18,310 nt of DNA from an uncultured Faecalibacterium sp. (GCA_934526125.1 CAKSZU010000037.1:1-18310); one strand, 5' to 3'; positions 1 through 7,616 are shown, counted from the stretch's first letter. Notes: a model not told the origin generated them from the letters alone. Numbers and translations: made by a program.

Positions 1-560
1 GCGTCGGCCAGCTGCTTCAGGGTGCCCTTGGCACGGTCGGTGGTGGCGTAGATGCGCTTGTTGGCTTCCTCCACGCCCATCTCCTTCTCCAGCAGCTCCC
101 GCAGCACACGGAATGCCAGGGAGGTCTCGGTGGTGGTGCCGGACTTGGAGATAACGTTGATGGAGAACTTCTTGCCCTTGCACAGCGCGATGATGTTATT
201 CAGGTAAGTGGGGCTGATGCTGTTGCCGCAGAAGTAGATCTTGGGGCCGTTCTCCAGCTCATTGTGGAACTGGCCCTTGACTGCCTCGATGACAGCGCGG
301 GCACCCAGATAGCTGCCGCCGATGCCGGCGACCACCAGCACCTCGGAATCCTCGCGGATCTTCCTGGCAGCTTCCTTGATGCGGGCAAACTCTTCCTTGT
401 CGTAGTCGCGGGGCAGGTACATCCAGCCCAGGAAGTCGTTGCCGGGGCCATTCTTGGCCTCCAACTGCTTGTGGGCGGCTTCCACCTGCGGGTAGATGGC
501 CTTATATTCCTCTTCGTTGATGAAAGCGGAGAGGTGCTTTGTATTCAGAGCAACACTCAT
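1..560 (-). CDS. pgi: Glucose-6-phosphate isomerase, N-terminal part (cut by window edge)
   Basis: Interconverts glucose-6-phosphate and fructose-6-phosphate in the cytoplasm, the second step of glycolysis. About 186 residues are visible, starting MSVALNTKHLSAF. The sugar-phosphate-isomerase (SIS) fold is clear from VVAGIGGSYLGARAVIEA at about residues 75-93, which contains the family GIGGSxLG motif, and from SKSGTTTETSLAFRVLR at about residues 138-154, the second phosphate-binding signature. The ATG at 558-560 is preceded by a GGAGG ribosome site with 7-nt spacing. A well-formed promoter lies at 622-650. The reading frame runs off the left edge, so the C-terminal half with the remaining catalytic residues lies outside. 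Nothing unusual is visible in the part present. Family identity is secure; the intactness of the rest cannot be judged. Confidence 0.95.
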   Translation of the reverse strand, partial: MSVALNTKHLSAFINEEEYKAIYPQVEAAHKQLEAKNGPGNDFLGWMYLPRDYDKEEFARIKEAARKIREDSEVLVVAGIGGSYLGARAVIEAVKGQFHNELENGPKIYFCGNSISPTYLNNIIALCKGKKFSINVISKSGTTTETSLAFRVLRELLEKEMGVEEANKRIYATTDRAKGTLKQLAD

Positions 561-621
561 TCTTCGGATCCTCCAGATATTTTTACGGGACGCTTTCCCC
601 ATGAGGGTTTTTCTTGGTATA

Positions 622-650
622 AGTGTACCGTTCCAAACGTGCAAAGTCAA
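622..650 (-). promoter_or_regulatory. Sigma-A promoter of pgi
   Basis: Read leftward, TTGACT (650-645) is followed after exactly 17 bp by TACACT (627-622). This lies about 60 bp upstream of the pgi start codon and no other gene lies between. Confidence 0.75.
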
Positions 651-782
651 GGCCAAAATCTCCGGTTTTCATACAATTTTAATAGTGTTCTTTTGGCTGT
701 CCCGTCATCTTTTGTTCAGCCCGGCCAAAGGCTTTTCTGCCCCGGAGAATGCTTTTGGGCGCTGTTGTGTTTCTTTTGCCGT

Positions 783-2021
783 TCAGGCTCCCAGAAGGCA
801 CTGCCACAGCAGCTCTGCCGCCGCCCCGAAGGTCATGGCCGGGGCGTCCGCCGCCGCCCGCACTTCGTATTCACCTAATAAGAGGTCATCCTGAAAAATG
901 CTCACCTTCCCCGCCGACTGCCCCCGTTCCACCGGGGCTTCCAGCGTTTCCGGCAGGGTCAGCTGAGCGCTCAGAGCAGAGGAGGAGCCCTTTTCGGTCA
1001 GGATCGTCCGGGGCAGGGCGGAGTAGTCCAGCGGCACGGAGGGTTCGGTGCTGCCCTTCACGGCCAGCGTCAGCGGGCGCTCGGGCAGGGACGGGACAGG
1101 CGCGGCGGCGTAGTTTGAAAAGCCATAATCCAGCAGGGTGGTCGCCGCCCGGAACCGCTCGGCGCTGGAGGGCGACCCCAGCACCACCGCGATCAGGGTC
1201 AGGCCGTCCCGGGTGGCGCTGGCCGAGATGCACACTCCCGCCCCGCTGGTGGTCCCGGTCTTGAGCCCGGTGATGCCGCTGTACCGGCGCAGGAGCTTGT
1301 TGGTGTTCACCAGCTGGGTCTGTCCGTTCCGCAGGCTGTCGGTCCAGATGCCGGTATAGTGCAGGATCTCCGGGCAGGTGTTCAGGATATACCGGCTCAG
1401 GACGGCCACATCCCGGGCCGTGGAAAGATGCTCCTCGGTATCCAGCCCGCAGGCGTTCCGGTAGGAGGTACTGTCCATCCCCAGTTCCGCGGCCCGGGCG
1501 TTCATCTGCTCCACGAATGCGGGTTCGCTGCCGCCCACCAGCTCCGCCACCGCCACGGCGGCATCGTTGGCCGAGGAGACGCAGATGGCCCGGAGCATCT
1601 CATCCAGCGTGAAATGCTCCCCCGGTTCCAGCCAGATCTGACTTCCGCCCATATGATAGGCGTGTTCGCTGACCGGGACCGGCGTTTCCAGCGTGAGTTT
1701 TCCACCGTGGACGGCCTCAAAGGTGAGAAGCAGGGTCATCAGCTTGGTGATAGAGGCAATGGGCATCCGCTCATCCGGGGATTTTTCGTAGAGTACCCGG
1801 CCTGTCTCCGCCTCGATCAGGATCGCCGCCCGGCAGGGCAGGTCCAGACCGCTGTCGGCCGGGGCCGCTGCCAAAAGCGCCGGGGCGGCTGTCTGTTCCG
1901 CCGGGACAGGCTCCCCCGTCATCACCCGGAGCCCGGCACCGCCCGCTGTCCCATACGCCAGCGCAAACAGCCAGAAGCACAGCACCCCGGCGCACAACAA
2001 TGCCAGATTTCTCCGTTCCAT
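783..2021 (-). CDS. Serine-type D-Ala-D-Ala carboxypeptidase (PBP5/DacF type, peptidase S11)
   Basis: Trims the terminal D-alanine from peptidoglycan pentapeptide stems outside the membrane. The 412-residue length is usual for the family. Residues 1-30 form a signal peptide (ERR, then a hydrophobic stretch). All three penicillin-binding motifs are intact: SITK at 90-93 with the acylated Ser90, SAN at 150-152, and KTG at 254-256 in GLKTGTTSGAG. A PBP5-C-like beta domain follows. The end, FGAAAELLWQCLLGA, is suited to an amphipathic membrane anchor. The start at 2019-2021 follows a GGGAGGG ribosome site. The gene stands alone: pgi downstream has its own promoter and the upstream neighbour is divergent. 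The dacA/dacB/dacF paralogue cannot be settled from sequence alone, so no symbol is given. I see no strong promoter or terminator for it. Confidence 0.93.
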   Translation of the reverse strand: MERRNLALLCAGVLCFWLFALAYGTAGGAGLRVMTGEPVPAEQTAAPALLAAAPADSGLDLPCRAAILIEAETGRVLYEKSPDERMPIASITKLMTLLLTFEAVHGGKLTLETPVPVSEHAYHMGGSQIWLEPGEHFTLDEMLRAICVSSANDAAVAVAELVGGSEPAFVEQMNARAAELGMDSTSYRNACGLDTEEHLSTARDVAVLSRYILNTCPEILHYTGIWTDSLRNGQTQLVNTNKLLRRYSGITGLKTGTTSGAGVCISASATRDGLTLIAVVLGSPSSAERFRAATTLLDYGFSNYAAAPVPSLPERPLTLAVKGSTEPSVPLDYSALPRTILTEKGSSSALSAQLTLPETLEAPVERGQSAGKVSIFQDDLLLGEYEVRAAADAPAMTFGAAAELLWQCLLGA

Positions 2022-2157
2022 TTCCGTCCCTCCCCGCGCGAAGTCTCTTGGTGAGAGAGTATGCGGACAGCGGGCGCTTTAGAAGCCCTGTTTTCGCCCC
2101 ATGCAGCATCTCGCGGCATCTTTTCGGGGATTTCTCTTGCGTTTCTACCAAAAAGAC

Positions 2158-2185
2158 TTGACTTTTGCCCCCCATCGTGTAAATT
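2158..2185 (+). promoter_or_regulatory. Probable promoter of the small lipoprotein gene
   Basis: TTGACT (2158-2163) is followed after 16 bp by TAAATT (2180-2185), about 65 bp upstream of the ATG at 2250. The -35 is good, the -10 moderate. Confidence 0.55.
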
Positions 2186-2249
2186 AGAGATGAATCCAAG
2201 AGGGTCGTTGCTTTAAAACCTGTGGAATCATTGTAGGAGGATACTACTC

Positions 2250-2678
2250 ATGAACATTTCTCGTCGTTCTTTCCTGAAACTCGCCGGTCTGACTACTGTT
2301 GCAGTTGCAGTTTCCGCTTCCATGACCGGCTGTGCTACTCCCTGGACTCCCAGCCTGACCATCACCTATCAGGAAGTAGCAGTTTCTGAAAGCGTAGGAC
2401 TTTACACCACGTCCATAAAAACTTTGAGTAAGCACGAGCCGTGGGAGAATGGCAAAAAGGTCGCTGTTTCCGGTGAAAAGTTTGTCACCGACATTCAGAA
2501 GGAGCTCGATGGGTACAAAACGGAAGATCAGATCATCAGTAAGATCACCGCTGCTTTGAAGGAGGACTATCCTTTCAACGGTAAGAAGATCACTCTGGTG
2601 AATGCAGAGCCCGAAATCAACAAGTCCCTCAATTCCTACGCCGTCACCATCGAATTCAAGGTTGTTGACGATGTCTGA
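2250..2678 (+). CDS. Small secreted lipoprotein with twin-arginine-like signal, unknown function
   Basis: I do not recognise a functional family. The 142-residue product begins MNISRRSFLKLAG, which fits the twin-arginine consensus (SRRxFLK), and continues through a hydrophobic core to SMTGC, a lipobox with Cys28. It therefore looks like an exported, lipid-anchored protein. The mature part is about 114 residues, polar and lysine/glutamate-rich, ending in a probable beta strand (YAVTIEFKVVDDV). There are no catalytic motifs and no cysteine after the lipobox. A strong TAGGAGG (2234-2240) with 9-nt spacing supports the start. It has its own promoter and a strong terminator, so it is monocistronic. 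Base composition is less GC-rich than the neighbours, with codons such as CGT and TCT, which could mean high expression or recent arrival. RR-plus-lipobox proteins can also use Sec. Confidence 0.85.
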   Translation: MNISRRSFLKLAGLTTVAVAVSASMTGCATPWTPSLTITYQEVAVSESVGLYTTSIKTLSKHEPWENGKKVAVSGEKFVTDIQKELDGYKTEDQIISKITAALKEDYPFNGKKITLVNAEPEINKSLNSYAVTIEFKVVDDV

Positions 2679-2707
2679 TGGTCCGTTTCCCCACACAATT
2701 GCATCCG

Positions 2708-2740
2708 AGAGACAGGCTTCGCGGCCTGTCTCTTTTTGTT
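2708..2740 (+). terminator. Rho-independent terminator after the lipoprotein gene
   Basis: A perfect 10-bp stem, AGAGACAGGC (2708-2717) with GCCTGTCTCT (2724-2733), has a TTCGCG loop and is followed by a run of T. Confidence 0.92.
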
Positions 2741-2785
2741 TTGCCCGCTTTCCAGCAAAAAGTGCCTGCTGCTGTGCATCCGGTC

Positions 2786-2815
2786 TTGCGCCGCACCGCC
2801 GCTGTGATATATAAT
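2786..2815 (+). promoter_or_regulatory. Promoter of mtaB
   Basis: TTGCGC (2786-2791) and a consensus TATAAT (2810-2815) are separated by 18 bp, about 50 bp before the mtaB start. The -10 is perfect, the -35 only half matched. Confidence 0.6.
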
Positions 2816-2866
2816 AAAGAGCAATGCAAACGCCACCCCGTTTTTTTGTCGAAAGGATAATCCCTT

Positions 2867-4162
2867 ATGCGAGTTTGTTTTTATACCCTTGGCTGCAAGG
2901 TCAATCTGAATGAGACCGGGGCGCTGGAACAGATGTTCCGGGGTGCCGGCTTTACCATCGTGCCGGAAGGCGAGGAAGCGGACGTGTTCGTGGTGAACAG
3001 CTGCACCGTGACCAATTTCGGCGACCAGAAGAGCCGCAAGTGGCTCCGCCGGGCCAAGCGGGAAAATCCCGGTGCCGTGACGGTGCTGACCGGCTGCTAC
3101 CCCCAGGCTTTCCCCGAGGAGGCCGCAAAGTTCATGGAAGCCGATCTCGTCTGCGGCAACGGCGACCGGAAAGCCATCCTGGACAACGTACTCAAGCTGC
3201 TGGACGGCCACGAGCGGATCGTGGCTGTTACCCCCCACCAGCGGGGCGAGCAGTTCGAGGAGCTGCCCGTGGAGCGGTTCGAGACCCACACCCGCGCCTT
3301 TATCAAGGTAGAGGACGGCTGCAACCGGCAGTGCGCCTACTGCGTCATTCCCCGTGCCCGGGGCCCGGTGCGCAGCCGCGCCGAGGAAAGCATCCTCAAC
3401 GAGCTGCGGCAGCTGGCTGCCGCCGGTTATCAGGAGGTGGTGCTCAGCGCCATTTCCCTGCCCAGCTACGGTCTGGACACCGGCACAAGCCTTGTGGAGC
3501 TGGTGGAACACTGCGCCCAGGTCGAGGGCATCCGCCGCATCCGTCTGGGCAGTCTGGACCCCGATATGCTGACACCGGAGGCCATTGCCCGGCTGGCTGC
3601 GGTGGACAAGCTCTGTCCCCAGTTCCATCTGAGCCTGCAGAGCGGCTGCTCCGCCACCCTGCGCCGGATGCGCCGGGTCTACACCGCCGAGCAGTATGCT
3701 CAGGTGGTGGACCAGATCCGGGCCGCCTACAGCAGCCGCCCCGTCAGCTTCACCACCGACTGCATCTGCGGGTTCCCCGGCGAGACCAAGGCCGACTTTG
3801 AGGAGAGCTGCGAATTTCTGAAGAAGATCGGCTTCCTGAAGGTCCACGTCTTCCCCTACTCCCGCCGCAGCGGCACCCCCGCCTATGACTTCCCGGATCA
3901 GATCCACGAGCGGGAAAAGCAGGAGCGCAGCCGCACCATGAACGCCCTGGCTGAAGAGGTCCGGAAAGAGGTCCTGGCCGCGCACGAGGGCTCCGAGGAC
4001 GAAGTCCTGCTGGAGACTCCCCTGTCCGGCACCCTGTTCACCGGCTACACCCGGCTGTATATTCCCGTGGTGGTCTCCGCCCCGGGCCACGCCAGCGGCG
4101 ACATCGTCCGGGTGCGTCTGGGCGCCTACGACGGCGAGCGGGTCCGTGCAGCACTTTGCTGA
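2867..4162 (+). CDS. mtaB: tRNA t6A37 methylthiotransferase MtaB (radical SAM)
   Basis: Adds a methylthio group to C2 of N6-threonylcarbamoyladenosine at tRNA position 37, giving ms2t6A. The 431-residue protein has the three-part family layout. The N-terminal UPF0004 domain carries Cys10 (LGCKVN), Cys46 (NSCTVT) and Cys77 (TGCYPQ) for the auxiliary 4Fe-4S cluster. The radical-SAM domain has CNRQCAYC at 152-159 for the SAM cluster. A C-terminal TRAM-like segment (about 370-431) binds tRNA. The LGCKVN start and the PRARGPVRSR after the SAM motif favour MtaB over MiaB or RimO. The ATG at 2867 follows GAAAGGA. The gene stands between its own promoter and the separately promoted hydrogenase. A weak CAGC/GCTG hairpin overlapping the stop and followed by ATTTTT (4149-4168) is the only terminator candidate. 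Confidence 0.93.
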   Translation: MRVCFYTLGCKVNLNETGALEQMFRGAGFTIVPEGEEADVFVVNSCTVTNFGDQKSRKWLRRAKRENPGAVTVLTGCYPQAFPEEAAKFMEADLVCGNGDRKAILDNVLKLLDGHERIVAVTPHQRGEQFEELPVERFETHTRAFIKVEDGCNRQCAYCVIPRARGPVRSRAEESILNELRQLAAAGYQEVVLSAISLPSYGLDTGTSLVELVEHCAQVEGIRRIRLGSLDPDMLTPEAIARLAAVDKLCPQFHLSLQSGCSATLRRMRRVYTAEQYAQVVDQIRAAYSSRPVSFTTDCICGFPGETKADFEESCEFLKKIGFLKVHVFPYSRRSGTPAYDFPDQIHEREKQERSRTMNALAEEVRKEVLAAHEGSEDEVLLETPLSGTLFTGYTRLYIPVVVSAPGHASGDIVRVRLGAYDGERVRAALC

Positions 4163-4230
4163 AATTTTTGCGCGAAATCTGTTCATCCTGTACTATTTGC
4201 TATTTCTTTAACGTATTTTGTTTTTTTCTC

Positions 4231-4259
4231 TTTTCAGGCTGTCCGGTTTATGCTAAAAT
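4231..4259 (+). promoter_or_regulatory. Extended -10 promoter of the hydrogenase gene
   Basis: TTTTCA (4231-4236), a 17-bp spacer, and TGCTAAAAT (4251-4259) form an extended -10 promoter. The same TGCTAAAAT element recurs before the TetR gene (17477-17485). Transcription would start near 4266, giving a leader of about 125 nt. Confidence 0.6.
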
Positions 4260-4269
4260 GATACTGGAT

Positions 4270-4320
4270 ATCCGGGTCTGTGCGCCGGTTGCAGCGGCGC
4301 GGTACCAGCAGCCCCGGGAT
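4270..4320 (+). promoter_or_regulatory. Structured 5' leader of the hydrogenase mRNA
   Basis: Within the leader, GCGCCG (4282-4287) pairs perfectly with CGGCGC (4295-4300) around a 7-nt loop. ATCCGGG (4270-4276) can pair with CCCGGGAT (4313-4320) with one bulged G to enclose it. There is no T-run directly after, so it is not a simple terminator. It matches no riboswitch class that I recognise. Confidence 0.4.
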
Positions 4321-4391
4321 GAATGCACCCGTTCTCCGGCCTGGAGGACGGAAGGTTCTGAACAAGGGTTTCTGAATAAGGAGAGATTGGA

Positions 4392-5945
4392 ATGAGTTTT
4401 CGAGGAATCAACACCACCGTCATCCAGATCCGCCGTCAGGTCTTTACCGAGGTGGCACGGATGGCGTATGCCAACGTCAAGGGCGAGCAGGCCAACCACC
4501 TGATGCGCAAGATCCCTTACACCATCATCCCCGGCGAGGAGGGCAAGCTGCGCAAGGACATCTTCCTGGAGCGCGCCATCGTCGAGGAGCGCGTCCGTCT
4601 GGCCATGGGTCTGCCCACCCGCCGCATGGACGAGCACAACAGCGTGGTCTCCGGTCTGGAGGATGCTTCCATTGCCGATAAGTACTATGATCCCCCGCTG
4701 GTCAACGTGATCAAGTTCGCCTGCAACCGCTGCCCCGAGAAGCTGGTCAAGGTCTCCGACCTGTGCCAGGGCTGTCTTGCCCACCCCTGTATGGAAGTCT
4801 GCCCCAAAAAGGCCATCACCTGGGAGAGCGGCCGTTCCATCATCGATCAGGACAAGTGCATCAAGTGCGGCCGCTGCGTCGGCGTCTGCCCCTACAACGC
4901 CATCGTCAAGACCGAGCGCCCCTGCGCTGCGGCCTGCGGCATGGGTGCCATCCACTCCGACGAGCTGGGCCGTGCTGAGATCGACTACAGCAAGTGCGTT
5001 TCCTGCGGCCAGTGCCTGGTCAACTGCCCGTTCGGTGCCATTGCCGACAAGGGCCAGATCTATCAGCTGATCCAGGGCTTCAACCGCGGCGACCGCATCT
5101 ACGCTCTGGTGGCTCCCGCCTTCATCAACCAGTTCCCGGGTCTGGCTTCCACCGGCAAGCTGAAGGCCGCCCTGAAGGCCGTGGGCTTCTACGATGTCGT
5201 CGAAGTCGCCATCGGTGCCGACCTGTGCACCGTGGACGAGGCCCACGACTTCCTGGAAGAGGTTCCTGAAAAGCTGAACTTCATGGCAACTTCCTGCTGC
5301 CCGGCCTGGAGCATGATGGCAAAGACGGCCTTCCCCGATCTGGCCAAGAACATCTCCATGACCATGACCCCCATGGTGTTCACCGCCCGCATGATGAAGC
5401 AGAAGGACCCCACCGCCCGCATGTGCTTCATCGGACCCTGCGCCGCCAAAAAGCTGGAAGCTTCCCGCCGCACCGTTCGCTCCGACGTGGACTTCGTGCT
5501 GACCTTCGAGGAGCTGGCCGGCATCATGGAAGGCAAGGATCTGGACATCGATTCTCTGGAGGTCGATGAGAACGAGGCCGCCCTCTGCTCCGCCTCTGCT
5601 GCAGGCCGCGGCTTTGCACAGTCCGGCGGCGTGGCCAAGGCTGTTGCCGACAAGATCAAGGAGTGGCACCCGGAGATGGATGTCAAGATCGCATCCGCAC
5701 AGGGTCTGGCCGACTGCAAGAAGCTGCTGATGCTGGCCAAGGCCGGCAAGTACAACGGCTACCTGCTGGAAGGCATGGGCTGCCCCGGCGGCTGCATCGG
5801 CGGTGCAGGCACCATTGCCGACCCCGTACGCACGGCCGTCCAGCTGAACAAGTATATGAAGGAAGCTCCCTTCACCGACCCGGAGCAGAGCCCCTATATG
5901 GACGAGATCCATGTCCTGAAGGACGATCCCAACTTCGAGCTGTGA
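4392..5945 (+). CDS. [FeFe] hydrogenase, group-B-like, ferredoxin-type
   Basis: Catalyses reversible proton reduction to hydrogen with ferredoxin as likely partner, disposing of fermentation electrons in the cytoplasm. The 517-residue protein has an N-terminal region of about 105 residues. Cys111/Cys114 and Cys125/128/133/137 follow, then two bacterial-ferredoxin motifs at Cys156/159/162/166 and Cys202/205/208/212, with an extra CAAAC pair (178, 182) between them. The H-cluster domain has all three signatures: L1 TSCCPAW (300-306, retaining the proton-relay cysteine), L2 GPCAAKK (348-354) and L3 GMGCPGGCIGG (461-471, Cys464 and Cys468). The GPCAAKK and EGMGCPGGC forms, and the lack of a 2Fe-2S plant-type domain, point to group B rather than the CpI-like group A. 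The ATG follows AAGGAGAG. HydE, HydF and HydG maturases are not in this window. Electron partner and direction are inferred. Confidence 0.93.
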   Translation: MSFRGINTTVIQIRRQVFTEVARMAYANVKGEQANHLMRKIPYTIIPGEEGKLRKDIFLERAIVEERVRLAMGLPTRRMDEHNSVVSGLEDASIADKYYDPPLVNVIKFACNRCPEKLVKVSDLCQGCLAHPCMEVCPKKAITWESGRSIIDQDKCIKCGRCVGVCPYNAIVKTERPCAAACGMGAIHSDELGRAEIDYSKCVSCGQCLVNCPFGAIADKGQIYQLIQGFNRGDRIYALVAPAFINQFPGLASTGKLKAALKAVGFYDVVEVAIGADLCTVDEAHDFLEEVPEKLNFMATSCCPAWSMMAKTAFPDLAKNISMTMTPMVFTARMMKQKDPTARMCFIGPCAAKKLEASRRTVRSDVDFVLTFEELAGIMEGKDLDIDSLEVDENEAALCSASAAGRGFAQSGGVAKAVADKIKEWHPEMDVKIASAQGLADCKKLLMLAKAGKYNGYLLEGMGCPGGCIGGAGTIADPVRTAVQLNKYMKEAPFTDPEQSPYMDEIHVLKDDPNFEL

Positions 5946-5964
5946 TCTGAGTTTTGCAAGCAGA

Positions 5965-6005
5965 GATCCCCCGGTACCGGACACCCGGTATCGGGGGATC
6001 TTTTT
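5965..6005 (+). terminator. Strong terminator after the hydrogenase gene
   Basis: A 16-bp stem, 5965-5980 against 5985-6000 with one G-T wobble and an ACAC loop, is followed directly by TTTTT. It begins 20 bp after the hydrogenase stop codon. Read leftward there is no T-run, so it probably acts mainly on the rightward transcript. Confidence 0.93.
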
Positions 6006-6012
6006 GCGTTTT

Positions 6013-6759
6013 TTACTGCTGGGGCTGATACGTCTCGATGCTGACGCTGTTGATGGTAATGGCCTCAGTGGGGCGCTGGCTTTCATCCACCGCTGCCTGG
6101 GCGATGGTGTCCACCACGTCCATCCCCTCGTACACCTGCCCGAACACGGTATCGGTATAGTCGAGATAGGGCGCGCCGCCCGCCGTCTGATAGGCCGAAA
6201 CGACCTCGGCCCGGTACCCGGCGGCGTTCATCTGGTCCACCAGCTCCTGCGTGACGGAATCCCCGCCGGGCAGAGTGGACATGATATAAAAGACGCTGGC
6301 GCACTGGCCGGAGGAGTCCGCCGCCATGCACAGCGCACCGGAATAATGGTGCAGCTGGTCGGTGTACTCGGCCGGGTAGCGGCTGCCGTTCCAGATGGTA
6401 GTACCCCTGCCGTCAGCACTCTGACCGGCCTCCACCACAAAATCCTGCTCCACACGGGTCACGGTCAGGCCGTTATAGTAGCCCGCCTGCACCAGACCCA
6501 CAAAGTTATCGTAGGCCTGCGGGGCCTGCTGGGGGAACAGCACGGCCCGGAACGTGCCTGCGGAGGTATCGAACACGGCCACCGTGTCCCCTGCCGCCGG
6601 GTGGGCGAACTGCAGCTCCGCCGACTCCACCGCCGGGCGGGTGATGGTCTTTGTTCCGGCTCCGCTGCTGCCGCCGATGTTTTTCACAAGGCTGCAGCCG
6701 GACAGTGCAAAACTCACGGCCAGCAGCAGCGCCGCCAGCCGGGCACGGGTCTTATTCAT
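6013..6759 (-). CDS. Cyclophilin-type peptidyl-prolyl isomerase lipoprotein with divergent active site
   Basis: Expected role: folding of exported proteins outside the membrane by proline isomerisation. The 248-residue product has a lipoprotein signal, with the lipobox LSGC at Cys22, then a Gly/Ser/Thr linker. The cyclophilin fold runs from about residue 60, recognisable from TSAGTFRAVLFPQQAPQAYDNFVGL, ending near TVFGQVYEGMDVVDTI at about 210-225. The catalytic-loop equivalent of human CypA FHRxxPGFMxQGG is VTRVEQDFVVEAGQ: the key arginine and the phenylalanine are kept, but Gln63 becomes Glu and the GG is AG. The FFI segment is VFYIM, and CypA His126 corresponds to Thr. Catalysis may therefore be weak. 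The start has a GGAGGG ribosome site. It is monocistronic and convergent with the hydrogenase gene. The fold is secure; the activity is uncertain. Confidence 0.88.
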   Translation of the reverse strand: MNKTRARLAALLLAVSFALSGCSLVKNIGGSSGAGTKTITRPAVESAELQFAHPAAGDTVAVFDTSAGTFRAVLFPQQAPQAYDNFVGLVQAGYYNGLTVTRVEQDFVVEAGQSADGRGTTIWNGSRYPAEYTDQLHHYSGALCMAADSSGQCASVFYIMSTLPGGDSVTQELVDQMNAAGYRAEVVSAYQTAGGAPYLDYTDTVFGQVYEGMDVVDTIAQAAVDESQRPTEAITINSVSIETYQPQQ

Positions 6760-6824
6760 AAACAGATCCCTCCGTTCATATTCTGATAGCAGGTCCCCCC
6801 GATAAAGGTGGATACATAGAACTC

Positions 6825-6853
6825 AGTATAGCATATTTCTGCGGCAGAATCGA
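6825..6853 (-). promoter_or_regulatory. Extended -10 promoter of the cyclophilin gene
   Basis: Read leftward, TGCTATACT (6833-6825) is an extended -10 about 65 bp from the start codon. The -35 region is poor, as often happens with extended -10 promoters. Confidence 0.5.
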
Positions 6854-6902
6854 GAGGGAAATGCGTGAAAATTTCCTTTCCGATTTCTGTGCGAAAAACA
6901 TC

Positions 6903-6931
6903 TTGACGAGCAGGCAAAAAAACGCTACACT
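6903..6931 (+). promoter_or_regulatory. Promoter of the DUF1292 gene and possibly 6S RNA
   Basis: TTGACG (6903-6908), a 17-bp spacer, then TACACT (6926-6931). The predicted leader of about 120 nt contains CACGGCAG (6937-6944) perfectly complementary to CTGCCGTG (6971-6978), and a small CCCGC/GCGGG hairpin (7012-7027) ahead of the ribosome site. The pairing is real, but I know no function for it. Confidence 0.65.
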
Positions 6932-7057
6932 ATAAGCACGGCAGGGGACGGCGGGAACGCATCAGAACTTCTGCCGTGAACCGAAAGTATTATTTCTATC
7001 ATTACGAGACCCCCGCGCCTTTGCGGGTGCGGATCAGGATACAGGAGAGCATGTCTT

Positions 7058-7372
7058 ATGGCAGATGAGATCAAGAACCCCGGCACCGAAGAGGAATATC
7101 AGCCCGACCTGATGACTCTTCAGGATGAGGACGGCAACGAGGTCACCTTTGAGGTGATCGATGCACTGGACCATAAGGGTGTGCATTACCTTGCAGTCGT
7201 GGAATACGCAGAGGACGAGGAGGACGTCAACGAGGACGCCCAGTTGGTGATCCTGAGCGTAGGCGAAGACAGCGAGGGCGAGTATCTGGACGTTGTGGAA
7301 GACGACGAGACCCTGCTGGAAGTCAGCAAGCTGTTTGAGAAGCGGCTGAGCGACCAGTTCGAGATCGAGTAA
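7058..7372 (+). CDS. DUF1292 family protein (YrzB-like)
   Basis: A 104-residue, very acidic cytoplasmic protein with no signal or membrane segment. The pattern TLQDEDGNEVTFEVIDALDHKG, then YLAVVEYAED, a run of Asp/Glu, and LVILSVGEDSEGEYLDVVEDDE matches the DUF1292 family of Firmicutes. Its biochemical function is unknown. In many Firmicutes the gene follows ireB and ruvX; here ireB is about 3 kb away and ruvX is not in the window. The ATG follows ACAGGAGAG. It has its own promoter and a structured leader. No terminator separates it from the 6S-like RNA, which may therefore be processed from the same transcript. Confidence 0.88.
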   Translation: MADEIKNPGTEEEYQPDLMTLQDEDGNEVTFEVIDALDHKGVHYLAVVEYAEDEEDVNEDAQLVILSVGEDSEGEYLDVVEDDETLLEVSKLFEKRLSDQFEIE

Positions 7373-7403
7373 GCATCCAGTTCAGACAAATTACCAGGCA
7401 AGA

Positions 7404-7606
7404 CTTCCTGCCCGGCGCGATTTGTTGCGGTTTATATGATCCTACTAATCATTTAACGGGAGCCCGGAGTTCACCGGTGGATTGCAGACCTCCCCGCCAT
7501 GGGTCGACCATGGAGGCCCGATGAGGAAGCGAGAATCCGGCGACAGGGCACCCACCTGTCCGTAAGGGTAGGTTTGATTGCCGCAGACGACCGGGCGGGA
7601 TCTTTT
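7404..7606 (+). ncRNA. ssrS: Probable 6S RNA (RNA polymerase-binding regulatory RNA)
   Basis: 6S RNA mimics an open promoter and binds sigma-A RNA polymerase holoenzyme. This gene-free stretch folds into one long irregular hairpin of 6S size. The closing stem is TCCTGCCCGG (7406-7415) with CCGGGCGGGA (7591-7600), then TTGCGG (7425-7430) with CCGCAG (7581-7586). Next comes an unpaired stretch, TTTATATGATCC to TTTAACGGG (7431-7460), resembling the central bubble and the ACGGGAGC segment of Firmicute 6S RNAs as I remember them. The apical part is capped by CCATGG (7498-7503) and CCATGG (7508-7513). The right side ends in TCTTTTT. I see no clear separate promoter. The call rests on recalled consensus and folding by eye; a covariance search was not possible. 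Confidence 0.7.
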
Positions 7607-7616
7607 TGAACAATCC

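Noticed and set aside
561..782. Terminator for the carboxypeptidase gene
   Set aside because: Only weak GC pairings without a T-run read leftward; the gap otherwise holds the pgi promoter and leader.
2636..4186. Long open frame antisense to mtaB (over 500 codons)
   Set aside because: Composition mirrors the GC-biased third positions of mtaB, no ribosome site, no recognisable domain; mtaB on the other strand has all its motifs.
4248..6086. Antisense open frame of about 600 codons across the hydrogenase gene
   Set aside because: An artefact of high GC; His/Val/Gly/Leu-rich low-complexity protein and it crosses a terminator.
7404..7606. RNase P RNA or SRP RNA as an alternative for the structured RNA
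   Set aside because: The RNase P core (GAGGAAAGUCC followed by ACAGA-type motifs) and the SRP GNAR-loop hairpin are not present; size and single long hairpin suit 6S better.
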